A stretch of DNA of 64,000 bases from Prosopocoilus inquinatus (lineage: Eukaryota; Arthropoda; Insecta; Coleoptera; Lucanidae). The position numbers and the translations under genes are program-made. The notes beneath the pieces were generated by a model, which did no database searches, had not been told where the DNA came from, and saw only the letters and a list, made by a program, of their open reading frames with translations. The stretch lies in assembly GCA_036172665.1 (NCBI GenBank), contig CM069873.1, positions 35,826,001-35,890,000 on the forward strand, read 5' to 3'. How positions within the stretch are numbered: position 1 is the stretch's first letter; every line of letters begins with the position of its first letter. This document shows positions 53,001 to 63,918 of the stretch, piece after piece.

Positions 53001-53942
53001 TTTTGAACGAAACAACACGCATTAGCGTTGTTCCTGTGATGTATCTAATCGATCCTTACTCATCTATCATTATATTTGACGTTTGGATGGACTACAGTAA
53101 CTCTGATGTGAGATACAAAGTTTACGGACGCAGCAGAAGCTGGAAATAGTTTTAAACGAAACAACACGCATTACCGTTGTTCCTGTGATGTATCTAATCG
53201 ATCCTTACTCATCTATCATTTTATTTGACGTTTGAATGGACTCCAGTAACTCTGATGTGAGATACAAAGTTCTCGGACGCAGCAGAAGCTGGAAATACTT
53301 TTAAACGAAACAACACGCATTAGCGTTGTTCCTGTGATGTATCTAATCGATCCTTACTCATCTATCATTATATTTGACGTTTGGATGGACTACAGTAATT
53401 CTGATGTGAGATACAAAGTTTACGGACGCAGCAGAAGCTGGAAATAGTTTTAATCGAAACAACACGCATTAGCGTTGTTCCTGTGATGTATCTAATCGAT
53501 CCTTACTCATTTATCATGTTATTTGGCGTCTCGATGGACTCCAGTAACTCTGATGTGAGATACAAAGTTTTCGGACGCAGCAGAAGCTGGAAATAGATTT
53601 AAACGAAACAACACGCATTAGCGTTGTTCCTGTGATGTATCTAATCGATCCTTACTCATCTATCATGTTATTTGGCGTTTCGATGGACTCCAGAAACTTT
53701 GATGTGAGATACGAAGTTCTCGGACGCAGCTGAAGCTGGAAATAGTTTTAAATGAAACAACACGTACTAGCGTTGTTCCTGTGATATATCTAATCGATCC
53801 TTACTCATCTATCATGTTATTTGACGTTTCGATGGACTCTAGTAACTCTGATGTGAGATACGAAATTTTCGATCGTAGCAGAATCTGGAAATAGTTTTAA
53901 ATGAAACAACACGCATTAGCGTTGTTCCTGTGATGTATCTAA
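50087..53942. repeat. 10-monomer higher-order repeat in copy 2 (about 2.6 units)
   Basis: 'tatatttgac' after 'atcat' recurs at 50091, 51581 and 53071, spacing 1490. It is offset 18772 from 31315-35170. The third unit has the same 'atctttactc' variant (52903) as copy 1. The first unit here begins with a private 'catttatcat'. Copy 1's 'ggatcgtt' (about 33684) and 'cgttattcc' (about 33210) are not shared. Confidence 0.9.
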
Positions 53943-56900
53943 TCGATCCTTACTCATCTATCATGTTATTTGACGTTTGGATGGACTCCAGTAACTCTGA
54001 TGTGAGATACAAAGTTCTCGGACGCAGCAGAAGCTGGAAATAGTTTTGAACGAAACAACACATATTAGCGTTGTTCCTGTGATGTATCTAATCGATCCTT
54101 ACTCATCTATCATGTTATTTGACGTTTGGATGGACTCCAGTAACTCTGATGTGAGATACAAAGTTTTCGGACGCAGCAGAAGCTGGAAATAGTTTTAAAC
54201 GAAACAACACGCATTACCGTTGTTCCTGTGATGTATCTAATCGATCCTTACTCATCTATCATGTTATTTGACGTTTGGATGGACTCCAGTAACTCTGATG
54301 TGAGGTACAAAGTTTTCGGACGCAGCAGAAGCTGGAAATAGTTTTAAATGAAACAACACGCATTAGCGTTGTTCCTGTGATGTATCTAATGGATCCTTAC
54401 TCATCTATCATGTTATTTGACGTTTCGATGGACTCTAGTAACTCTGATGTGAGATACGAAGTTTTTGGACGCAGCAGGAGCTGGAAATAGTTTTAAACGA
54501 AACAACACGCATTAGCGTTGTTCCTGTGATGTATCTAATCGATCCTTACTCATCTATCATGTTATTTGACGTTTCGATGGACACCAGTAACTCTAATGTG
54601 AGATACGAAATTTTCGGACGCAGCAGGAGCTGGAAATAGTTTTAAACGAAACAACACGCATTAGCGTTGTTCCTGTGATTTATCTAATCGATCCTTACTC
54701 ATCTATCATGTTATTTGACGTTTGAATGGACTCCAGTAACTCTGATGTGAGATACAAAGTTCTCGGACGCAGCAGAAGCTGGAAATAGTTTTGAACGAAA
54801 CAACACGTATTAGCGTTGTTCCTGTGATGTATCTAATCGATCCTTACTCATCTATCATGTTATTTGACGTTTCGATGGACACCAGTAACTCTAATGTGAG
54901 ATACGAAATTTTCGGACGCAGCAGGAGCTGGAAATAGTTTTAAACGAAACAACACGCATTAGCGTTGTTCCTGTGATTTATCTAATCGATCCTTACTCAT
55001 CTATCATGTTATTTGACGTTTGAATGGACTCCAGTAACTCTGATGTGAGATACAAAGTTCTCGGACGCAGCAGAAGCTGGAAATAGTTTTGAACGAAACA
55101 ACACGCATTAGCGTTGTTCCTGTGATGTATCTAATCGATCCTTACTCATCTATCATGTTATTTGGCGTTTCGATGGACTCCAGAAACTCTGATGTGAGGT
55201 ACAAAGTTTTCGGACGCAGCAGAAGCTGGAAATAGTTTTAAATGAAACAACACGCATTAGCGTTGTTCCTGTGATGTATCTAATGGATCCTTACTCATCT
55301 ATCATGTTATTTGACGTTTCGATGGACTCTAGTAACTCTGATGTGAGATACGAAGTTTTTGGACGCAGCAGGAGCTGGAAATAGTTTTAAACGAAACAAC
55401 ACGTATTAGCGTTGTTCCTGTGATGTATCTAATCGATCCTTACTCATCTATCATGTTATTTGACGTTTGGATGGACTCCAGTAACTCTGATGTGAGATAC
55501 AATGTTCTCGGACGCAGCAGAAGCTGGAAATAGTTTTGAACGAAACAACACGTATTAGCGTTGTTCCTGTGATGTATCTAATCGATCCTTACTCATCTAT
55601 CATGTTATTTGACGTTTGGATGGACTCCAGTAACTCTGATGTGAGATACAAAGTATTCGGACGCAGCAGAAGCTGGAAATAGTTTTAAACGAAACAACAC
55701 GCATTAGCGTTGTTCCTGTGATGTATCTAATCGATCCTTACTCATCTATCATGTTATTTGGCGTTTCGATGGACTCCAGTAACTCTGATGTGAGATACAA
55801 AGTTTTCGGACGCAGCAGAAGCTGGAAATAGTTTTGAACGAAACAACGCGTATTAGCGTTGTTCCTGTGATGTATCTAATCGATCCATACTCATCTATCA
55901 TGTTATTTGGCGTTTCGATGGACTCCAGTAACTCTGATGTGAGATACAAAGTTCTCGGACGCAGCTGAAGCTAGAAATAGTTTTGAACGAAACAACACGT
56001 ATTAGCGTTGTTCCTGTGATGTATCTAATCGATCCTTACTTATCTACTATGTTATTTGAAGTTTCGATGGACTCCAGTAACTCTGATGTGAGATACGAAA
56101 TTTTCGAACGCAGCAGAATCTGGAAATAGTTTTAAATGAAACAACACGTATTAGCGTTGTTCCTGTGATGTATCTAATCGATCCTTACTTATCTATCATG
56201 TTATCTGACGTTTCGATGGACTCCAGTAACTCTAATGTGAGATACGAAATTTTCGGGCGCAGCAGAAGCTGGAAATAGTTTTGAACGAAACAACACGTAT
56301 TAGCGTTGTTCCTGTGATGTATCTAATCGATCCTTACTTATCTACTATGTTATTTGAAGTTTCGATGGACTCCAGTAACTCTGATGTGAGATACGAAATT
56401 TTCGAACGCAGCAGAATCTGGAAATAGTTTTAAATGAAACAACACGCATTAGCGTTGTTCCTGTGATGTATCTAATCGATCCTTACTCATCTATCATGTT
56501 GTTTGACGTTTCGATGGACTCTAGTAACTCTGATGTGAGATACGAAGTTTTTGGACGCAGCAGGAGCTGGAAATAGTTTTAAACGAAACAACACGTATTA
56601 GCGTTGTTCCTGTGATGTATCTATTCGCTCCTTACTTAGCTACTATGTTATTTGACGTTTCGATGGACTCCAGTAACTCTAATGTGAGATACGAAATTTT
56701 CGGACGCAGCAGAAGCTGGAAATAGTTTTAAACGAAACAACACGTATTAGCGTTGTTCCTGTGATGTATCTAATCGATCCTTACTCATCTATCATGTTAT
56801 TTGACGTTTGGATGGACTCCAGTAACTGATGTGAGATACAAAGTTCTCGGACGCAGCAGAAGCTGGAAATAGTTTTGAACGAAACAACACGCATTAGCGT

Positions 56901-57328
56901 TGTTCCTGTGATGTATCTAATCGATCCTTACTCATCTATCATTATATTTGACGTTTGGATGGACTACAGTAACTCTGATGTGAGATACAAAGTTTACGGA
57001 CGCAGCAGAAGCTGGAAATAGTTTTAAACGAAACAACACGCATTACCGTTGTTCCTGTGATGTATCTAATCGATCCTTACTCATCTATCATTTTATTTGA
57101 CGTTTGAATGGACTCCAGTAACTCTGATGTGAGATACAAAGTTCTCGGACGCAGCAGAAGCTGGAAATACTTTTAAACGAAACAACACGCATTAGCGTTG
57201 TTCCTGTGATGTATCTAATCGATCCTTACTCATCTATCATTATATTTGACGTTTGGATGGACTACAGTAACTCTGATGTGAGATACAAAGTTTTCGGACG
57301 CAGCAGAAGCTGGAAATAGATTTAAACG
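53943..57328. repeat. Right part of 18-kb copy 2, with dimeric repeats
   Basis: Repeats 35171-38556, including the 'gacaccag' dimer (about 54580 and 54880), the 'ttatttgaagtttcg' dimer and the 'tattcgctcc' monomer. A base difference is 'acgaaattttcggg' at about 56247 where copy 1 has 'acgaacttttcggg' (about 37475). Satellite only. Confidence 0.85.
56762..56908. repeat. 147-bp monomer with 2-bp deletion (copy 5 of 5)
   Basis: Same CT loss and neighbours as 37990-38136, offset 18772 bp. Confidence 0.95.
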
Positions 57329-57355
57329 AAACAACACGCATTAGCGTTGTTCCTG
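57207..57355. repeat. Fusion monomer ending 18-kb copy 2
   Basis: Same fusion as 38435-38583 (offset 18772). Here it is followed by the 'aactttgatg / agctgaagc' monomer, which is the normal follower of the 'agatttaaac' monomer in the 10-monomer repeat. At 38583 it is followed instead by the start of copy 2. So the order at 57207 is probably the older arrangement, and 38583 is the new junction made by the 18-kb duplication. Confidence 0.7.
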
Positions 57356-58436
57356 TGATGTATCTAATCGATCCTTACTCATCTATCATGTTATTTGGCG
57401 TTTCGATGGACTCCAGAAACTTTGATGTGAGATACGAAGTTCTCGGACGCAGCTGAAGCTGGAAATAGTTTTAAATGAAACAACACGTACTAGCGTTGTT
57501 CCTGTGATATATCTAATCGATCCTTACTCATCTATCATGTTATTTGACGTTTCGATGGACTCTAGTAACTCTGATGTGAGATACGAAATTTTCGATCGTA
57601 GCAGAATCTGGAAATAGTTTTAAATGAAACAACACGCATTAATAATAACACGTATTAGCGTTGTTCCTGTGATGTATCTAATCGAACCTTACTCATCTAT
57701 CATGTTATTTGACGTTTGGATGGACTCCAGTAACTCTGATGTGAGATACAAAGTTTTCGGACGCAGCAGAAGCTGGAAATAGTTTTAAACGAAACAACAC
57801 GCATTACCGTTGTTCCTGTGATGTATCTAATCGATCCTTACTCATCTATCATGTTATTTGACGTTTGGATGGACTCCAGTAACTCTGATGTGAGGTACAA
57901 AGTTTTCGGACGCAGCAGAAGCTGGAAATAGTTTTAAATGAAACAACACGCATTAGCGTTGTTCCTGTGATGTATCTAATGGATCCTTCCTCATCTATCA
58001 TGTTATTTGACGTTTCGATGGACTCTAGTAACTCTGATGTGAGATACGAAGTTTTTGGACGCAGCAGGAGCTGGAAATAGTTTTAAACGAAACAACACGC
58101 ATTAGCGTTGTTCCTGTGATGTATCTAATCGATCCTTACTCATCTATCATGTTATTTGACGTTTCGATGGACACCAGTAACTCTAATGTGAGATACGAAA
58201 TTTTCGGACGCAGCAGGAGCTGGAAAAAGTTTTAAACGAAACAACACGCATTAGCGTTGTTCCTGTGATTTATCTAATCGATCCTTACTCATCTATCATG
58301 TTATTTGACGTTTGAATGGACTCCAGTAACTCTGATGTGAGATACAAAGTTCTCGGACGCAGCAGAAGCTGGAAATAGTTTTGAACGAAACAACACGTAT
58401 TAGCGTTGTTCCTGTGATGTATCTAATCGATCCTTA
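57356..58436. repeat. Repeat of 53633-54846 with an internal 133-bp deletion
   Basis: 57356 matches 53633 at an offset of 3723 (25 monomers minus the 2 bp of the 147-bp monomer). From 57670 the offset to 54080 is 3590, i.e. 133 bp less. The order 'aactttgatg', 'gatcgtagc', 'ttggatgg / accg', 'gaggtac', 'tggatcc', 'gacaccag', 'gatttatctaatc' is shared. The match ends at about 58436, where 'cttatccactatg' faces 'ctcatctatcatg'. Confidence 0.8.
57505..57669. repeat. 165-bp composite monomer with a filler junction
   Basis: The monomer is normal to position 137 (ends 'acgcatta' at 57641). It then has five bases 'ataat' and resumes at position 127 ('aacacgtattagcg' from 57647). Compared with 53782-54079, one monomer less 16 bp is missing. 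The join has little homology and sits in the loop of the hairpin element. This is the only clearly out-of-register long-range join in the window. Confidence 0.85.
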
Positions 58437-58772
58437 CTTATCCACTATGTTATTTGACGTTTCGATGGACTCCAGTAACTCTGATGTGAGAGACGAAATT
58501 TTCGAACGCAGCAGGATCTGTAAATAGTTTTAAATGAAACAACACGCATTAGCGTTGTTCCTGTGATGTATCTAATCGATCCTTACTCATCTATCATGTT
58601 ATTTGACGTTTTGATGGACTCTAGTAACTCTGATGTGAGATACGAAGTTTTTGGACGCAGCAGGAGCTGGAAATAGTTTTAAACGAAACAACACGTATTA
58701 GCGTTGTTCCTGTGATGTATCTAATCGATCCTTACTCATCTATCATGTTATTTGACGTTTGGATGGACTCCA

Positions 58773-58785
58773 GTTCCTGTGATGT
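58773..58785. other. 13-nt patch copied from another monomer position
   Basis: Normal 'gtaactctgatgt' (positions 61-73) here reads 'gttcctgtgatgt', three changes within six bases. The result is identical to the monomer boundary sequence (positions 143-149 followed by 1-6). It lies in monomer 58713-58861. A short template switch to a non-equivalent site explains it better than three separate mutations, but this is inference. Confidence 0.5.
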
Positions 58786-59308
58786 GAGATAAAAAGTTCT
58801 CGGACGCAGCAGAAGCTGGAAATAGTTTTAAACGAAACAACACGCATTAGCGTTGTTCCTGTGATGTATCTAATCGATCCTTACTCATCTATCATGTTAT
58901 TTGGCGTTTCGATGGACTCCAGTAACTCTGATGTGAGATACGAAGTTTTTGGACGCAGCAGGAGCTGGAAATAGTTTCAAACGAAACAACACACATTAGC
59001 GTTTTTCCTGTGATGTATCTAATCGATCCTTATTTATCTATCATGTTATTTGACGTTTCGATGGACTCTAGTAACTCTGATGTAAGATACGAAGTTTTTG
59101 GGCGCAGCAGGAGCTGGAAATAGTTTTAAACGAAGCAACACGTATTAGCGTTGTTCCTGTGATGTATCTAATAGATCCTTATTTATCTATCATGTTATTT
59201 GACGTTTCGATGGACTCTAGTAACTCTGATGTGAGATACGAAATTTTTGGACGCAGCAGAAGCTGGAAATAGTTTTAAATGAAACAACACGCATTAGCGT
59301 TGTTCCTG

Positions 59309-59456
59309 TGATGTATCTAATGGATTCTTACCATCTATCATGTTATTTGACGTTTCGATGGACTCTAGTAACTCTGATGTGAGATACGAAGTTTTTGGAC
59401 GCAGCAGGAGCTGGAAATAGTTTTAAACGAAACAACACGTATTAGCGTTGTTCCTG
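59309..59456. repeat. 148-bp monomer with 1-bp deletion
   Basis: 'cttaccatctatc' replaces 'cttactcatctatc', so one base is missing at about 59331. This explains the -1 in the 2085-bp spacing between 59001 and 61086. Confidence 0.9.
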
Positions 59457-60281
59457 TGATGTATCTAATCGATCCTTACTCATCTATCATGTTATTTGAC
59501 GTTTGGATGGACTCCAGTAACTCTGATGTGAGATACAATGTTCTCGGACGCAGCAGATGCTGGAAATAGTTTTGAACGAAACAACACGTATTAGCGTTGT
59601 TCCTGTGATGTATCTAATCGATCCTTACTCATCTATCATGTTATTTGACGTTTGGATGGACTCCTCTAACTCTGATGTGAGATACAAAGTTTTCGGACGC
59701 AGCAGAACCTGGAAATAGTTTTAAACGAAACAACACGCATTACCGTTGTTCCTGTGATGTATCTAATCGATCCTTACTCATCTATCATGTTATTTGGCGT
59801 CTCGATGGACTCCAGTAACTCTGATGTGAGATACAAAGTTTTCGGACGCAGCAGAAGCTGGAAATAGTTTTAATCGAAACAACACGCATTAGCGTTGTTC
59901 CTGTGATGTATCTAATCGATCCTTACTCATCTATCATGTTATTTGACGTTTGGATGGACTCCAGTAGCTCTGATGTGAGATACAATGTTCTCGGACGCAG
60001 CAGATGCTGGAAATAGTTTTGAACGAAACAACACGTATTAGCGTTGTTCCTGTGATGTATCTAATCGATCCTTACTCATCTATCATGTTATTTGGCGTCT
60101 CGATGGACTCCAGTAACTGTGATGTGAGATACAAAGGTTTCGGACGCAGCAGAAGCTGGAAATAGTTTTAAACGAAACAACACGCATTAGCGTTGTTCCT
60201 GTGATGTATCTAATCGATCCTTACTCATCTATCATGTTATTTGACGTTTCGATGGACTCTAGTAACTCTGATGTGAGATAT
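59394..60281. repeat. 24/25-monomer duplication, first copy
   Basis: Matches 62970-64000. Offsets are 3576 (24 x 149; 59606 versus 63182), 3568 after an 8-bp deletion (59965 versus 63533) and 3717 after one extra monomer (60114 versus 63831). Shared rare forms are 'caatgttctcgg / agatgctgg', 'agcagaacctgg', 'ccagtagctc', 'aactgtgatg', 'aaaggtttcgg' and 'gatatga'. Confidence 0.8.
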
Positions 60282-61043
60282 GAAGTTTTTGGACGCAGCA
60301 TTAGCTGGAAATAGTTTTAAACGAAACAACACGTATTAGCGTTGTTCCTGTGATGTATCTAATCGTTCCTTATTTATCTATCATGTTATTTGACGTTTCG
60401 ATGCACTCTAGTAACTCTGATGTGAGATACGAAGTTTTTGGACGCAGCATGAGCTGGAAATAGTTTTAAACGAAACAACACGTATTAGCGTTGTTCCTGT
60501 GATGTATCTAATCGATCCTTATTTATTTATCATGTTATTTGACGTATCGATGGACTCTAGTAAATCTGATGTGAGATACGAAGTTTTTGGGCGCAGCAGG
60601 AGCTGGAAATAGTTTTAAACGAAGCAACACGTATTAGCGTTGTTCCTGTGATGTATCTAATCGATCCTTACTCATCTATCATGTTATTTGACGTTTCGAT
60701 GGACTCCAGTAACTCTAATGTGAGATACGAAATTTTCGGACGCAGCAGAAGCTGGAAATAGTTTTAAACGAAACAACACGCATTAGCGTTGTTCCTGTGA
60801 TGTATCTAATCGATCCTTACTCATCTATCATGTTATTTGACGTTTCGATGGACTCCAGTAACTCTAATGTGAGATACGAAATTTTCGGGCGCAGCAGAAG
60901 CTGGAAATAGTTTTAAACGAAACAACACGCATTAGCGTTGTTCCTGTGATGTATCTAATCGATCCTTACTCATCTATCATGTTATTTGGCGTTTCGATGG
61001 ACTCCAGTAACTCTGATGTGAGATACGAAGTTTTTGGACGCAG

Positions 61044-62235
61044 CAGGAGCTGGAAATAGTTTCAAACGAAACAACACACATTAGCGTTTTTCCTGTGATG
61101 TATCTAATCGATCCTTATTTATCTATCATGTTATTTGACGTTTCGATGGACTCTAGTAACTCTGATGTAAGATACGAAGTTTTTGGGCGCAGCAGGAGCT
61201 GGAAATAGTTTTAAACGAAGCAACACGTATTAGCGTTGTTCCTGTGATGTATCTAATCGATCCTTACTCATCTATCATGTTATTTGACGTTTGGATGGAC
61301 TCCAGTAACTCTGATGTCAGATACAAAGTTCTCGGACGCAGCAGAAGCTGGAAATAGTTTTGAACGAAACAACACGTATTATCGTTGTTCCTGTGATGTA
61401 TCTAATCGATCCTTACTTATCTATCATGTTATTTGAAGTTTGGATGGTCTCCAGTAACTCTGATGTGAGATACAAAGTTTTCGGACGCAGCAGAAGCTGG
61501 AAATAGTTTTAATCGAAACAACACGCATCAGCGTTGTTCCTGTGATGTATCTAATCGATCCTTACTCATCTATCATGTTATTTGACGTTTGGATGGACTC
61601 CAGTAGCTCTGATGTGAGATACAATGTTCTCGGACGCAGCAGATGCTGGAAATAGTTTTGAACGAAACAACACGTATTAGCGTTGTTCCTGTGATGTATC
61701 TAATCGATCCTTACTTAGCTACTATGTTATTTGACGCTTCGATGGACTCCAATAACTCTGATGTGAGATACAAAGTTTTCGGACGCAGCAGAAGCTGGAA
61801 ATAGTTTTAAACGAAACAACACGCATTAGCGTTGTTCCTGTGATGTATCTAATCGATCCCTACTCATCTATCATTTTATTTGACGTTTGGATGGACTCCA
61901 GTAACTCTGATGTGAGATACAAAGTTTACGGACGCAGCAGAAGCTGGAAATAGTTTTAATCGAAACAACACGCATTAGCGTTGTTCCTGTGATGTATCTA
62001 ATCGATCCTTACTCATCTATCATTTTATTTGACGTTTGGATGGACTCCAGTAACTCTGATGTGAGATACAAAGTTTACGGACGCAGCAGAAGCTGGAAAT
62101 AGTTTCAAACGAAACAACACGCATTACCGTTGTTCCTGTGATGTATCTAATCGATCCTTATTTATCTATCATGTTATTTGACGTTTCGATGGACTCTAGT
62201 AACTCTGATGTGAGATACGAAATTTTTGGACGCAG
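61044..62235. repeat. 8-monomer higher-order unit, first copy (1192 bp)
   Basis: 'gcgtttttcc' recurs with spacing 1192 = 8 x 149 (61086 and 62278), and 'tagctctg' at 61604 and 62796. Order: 'gatgtaaga', 'gatgtcaga / attatcg', 'gaagtttggatggtc', 'tagctctg / agatgctgg', 'gacgcttcg / ccaataac', two 'tcattttattt / aaagtttacgg' monomers, and 'ttatttatc'. Confidence 0.8.
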
Positions 62236-62970
62236 CAGAAGCTGGAAATAGTTTCAAACGAAACAACACACATTAGCGTTTTTCCTGTGATGTATCTAAT
62301 CGATCCTTATTTATCTATGATGTTATTTGACGTTTCGATGGACTCTAGTAACTCTGATGTAAGATACGAAGTTTTTGGGCGCAGCAGGAGCTGGAAATAG
62401 TTTTAAACGAAGCAACACGTATTAGCGTTGTTCCTGTGATGTATCTAATCGATCCTTACTCATCTATCATGTTATTTGACGTTTGGATGGACTCCAGTAA
62501 CTCTGATGTCAGATACAATGTTCTCGGACGCAGCAGAAGCTGGAAATAGTTTTGAACGAAACAACACGTATTATCGTTGTTCCTGTGATGTATCTAATCG
62601 ATCCTTACTTATCTATCATGTTATTTGAAGTTTGGATGGTCTCCAGTAACTCTGATGTGAGATACAAAGTTTTCGGACGCAGCAGAAGCTGGAAATAGTT
62701 TTAATCGAAACAACACGCATTAGCGTTGTTCCTGTGATGTATCTAATCGATCCTTACTCATCTATCATGTTATTTGACGTTTGGATGGACTCCAGTAGCT
62801 CTGATGTGAGATACAATGTTCTCGGACGCAGCAGATGCTGGAAATAGTTTTGAACGAAACAACACGTATTAGCGTTGTTCCTGTGATGTATCTAATCGAT
62901 CCTTACTTAGCTACTATGTTATTTGACGCTTCGATGGACTCCAATAACTCTGATGTGAGATACAAAGTTT
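62236..62970. repeat. 8-monomer higher-order unit, second copy (partial)
   Basis: Repeats 61044-61778 with small changes, such as 'tatgatgtt' (about 62318) and 'caatgttctcgg' (about 62517) for 'caaagttctcgg'. It ends inside the hybrid monomer 62884-63032. Confidence 0.8.
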
Positions 62971-63032
62971 TTGGACGCAGCAGGAGCTGGAAATAGTTTT
63001 AAACGAAACAACACGTATTAGCGTTGTTCCTG
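62884..63032. repeat. Hybrid monomer joining the 8-monomer and 24/25-monomer duplications
   Basis: The left part is the 'cttagctac / gacgcttcg / ccaataac' monomer of 61692-61840. The right part, from about position 88, is 'ttggacgcagcaggagctgg', as in 59309-59456. The switch lies between positions 81 and 89. Confidence 0.7.
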
Positions 63033-63181
63033 TAATGTATCTAATCGATCCTTACTCATCTATCATGTTATTTGACGTTTGGATGGACTCCAGTAACTCT
63101 GATGTGAGATACAATGTTCTCGGACGCAGCAGATGCTGGAAATAGTTTTGAACGAAACAACACGTATTAGCGTTGTTCCTG

Positions 63182-63322
63182 TGATGTATCTAATCGATCC
63201 TTACTCATCTATCATGTTATTTGACGTTTGGATGGACTCCACTAACTCTGATGTGAGATACAAAGTTTTCGGACGCAGCAGAACCTGGAAATAGTTTTAA
63301 ACGAAACAACACGTTGTTCCTG
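63182..63322. repeat. 141-bp monomer with an 8-bp deletion in the hairpin
   Basis: Reads 'aacaacacgttgttcc' where the normal form has 'aacaacacgcattagcgttgttcc'. The missing eight bases are the loop and one side of the inner stem of the hairpin at positions 124-145. The deletion is flanked by CG on both sides, which fits slippage across a folded hairpin. Confidence 0.9.
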
Positions 63323-63918
63323 TGATGTATCTAATCGATCCTTACTCATCTATCATGTTATTTGGCGTCTCGATGGACTCCAGTAACTCTGATGTGAGAT
63401 ACAAAGTTTTCGGACGCAGCAGAAGCTGGAAATAGTTTTAATCGAAACAACACGCATTAGCGTTGTTCCTGTGATGTATCTAATCGATCCTTACTCATCT
63501 ATCATGTTATTTGACGTTTGGATGGACTCCAGTAGCTCTGATGTGAGATACAATGTTCTCGGACGCAGCAGATGCTGGAAATAGTTTTGAACGAAACAAC
63601 ACGTATTAGCGTTGTTCCTGTGATGTATCTAATCGATCCTTACTCATCTATCATGTTATTTGACGTTTGGATGGACTCCAGTAACTCTGATGTGAGATAA
63701 AAAGTTTTCGGACGCAGCAGAAGCTGGAAATAGTTTTAAACGAAACAACACGCATTACCGTTGTTCCTGTGATGTATCTAATCGATCCTTACTCATCTAT
63801 CATGTTATTTGGCGTCTCGATGGACTCCAGTAACTGTGATGTGAGAGACAAAGGTTTCGGACGCAGCAGAAGCTGGAAATAGTTTTAAACGAAACAACAC
63901 GCATTAGCGTTGTTCCTG

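Larger units (their letters stand above)
38557..57328. repeat. 18-kb higher-order block, copy 2 (18772 bp, 126 monomers)
   Basis: Second tandem copy of 20530-38556, five monomers longer. Four extra monomers lie in the patchwork at about 43190-43860. One is gained near 49790-50090, where copy 1's single 'ggatagactccag / gataaaaag' monomer is replaced by a 'ggcgtctcg / gaggtac' and a 'tggatcc' monomer. Private base changes include 'ttactcacc' (about 38754), 'agctctaaatag' (about 38834), 'aattgatcc' (about 39042) and 'acatattag' (about 54060). Differences in length as well as bases argue against the duplication being an assembly copy error. Confidence 0.9.
58437..61043. repeat. Mosaic satellite with many private changes
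   Basis: About 17.5 monomers with more private substitutions than the 18-kb blocks, such as 'gatctgtaaatag', 'gacgttttgatgg', 'ggactcctctaac', 'aatcgttcc' and 'agcattagctgg'. The stretch 58853-59158 recurs at about 60938-61243 (offset 2085 = 14 x 149 - 1), sharing the rare 'ttcaaacg' and 'cacattagcgtttttcc'. It contains a 148-bp monomer (59309-59456). No other sequence class is visible. Confidence 0.7.

Noticed and set aside
55749..55949. Identical 66-codon open frame on the minus strand
   Set aside because: Exact copy of the previous one, 18772 bp away, through the 18-kb duplication (the same T-to-A change at 55887). The identity reflects recent DNA duplication, not selection on a protein.
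20530..57328. 18-kb duplication as an assembly artefact
   Set aside because: Considered because the copies are so alike, but copy 2 has two whole-monomer gains, a swapped monomer relative to copy 1 and scattered base differences. Raw reads would still be needed for proof.
57642..57657. Target-site duplication or insertion scar of a transposon
   Set aside because: The 16 extra bases are mostly satellite positions 127-137 plus five filler bases, and no element ends are present.
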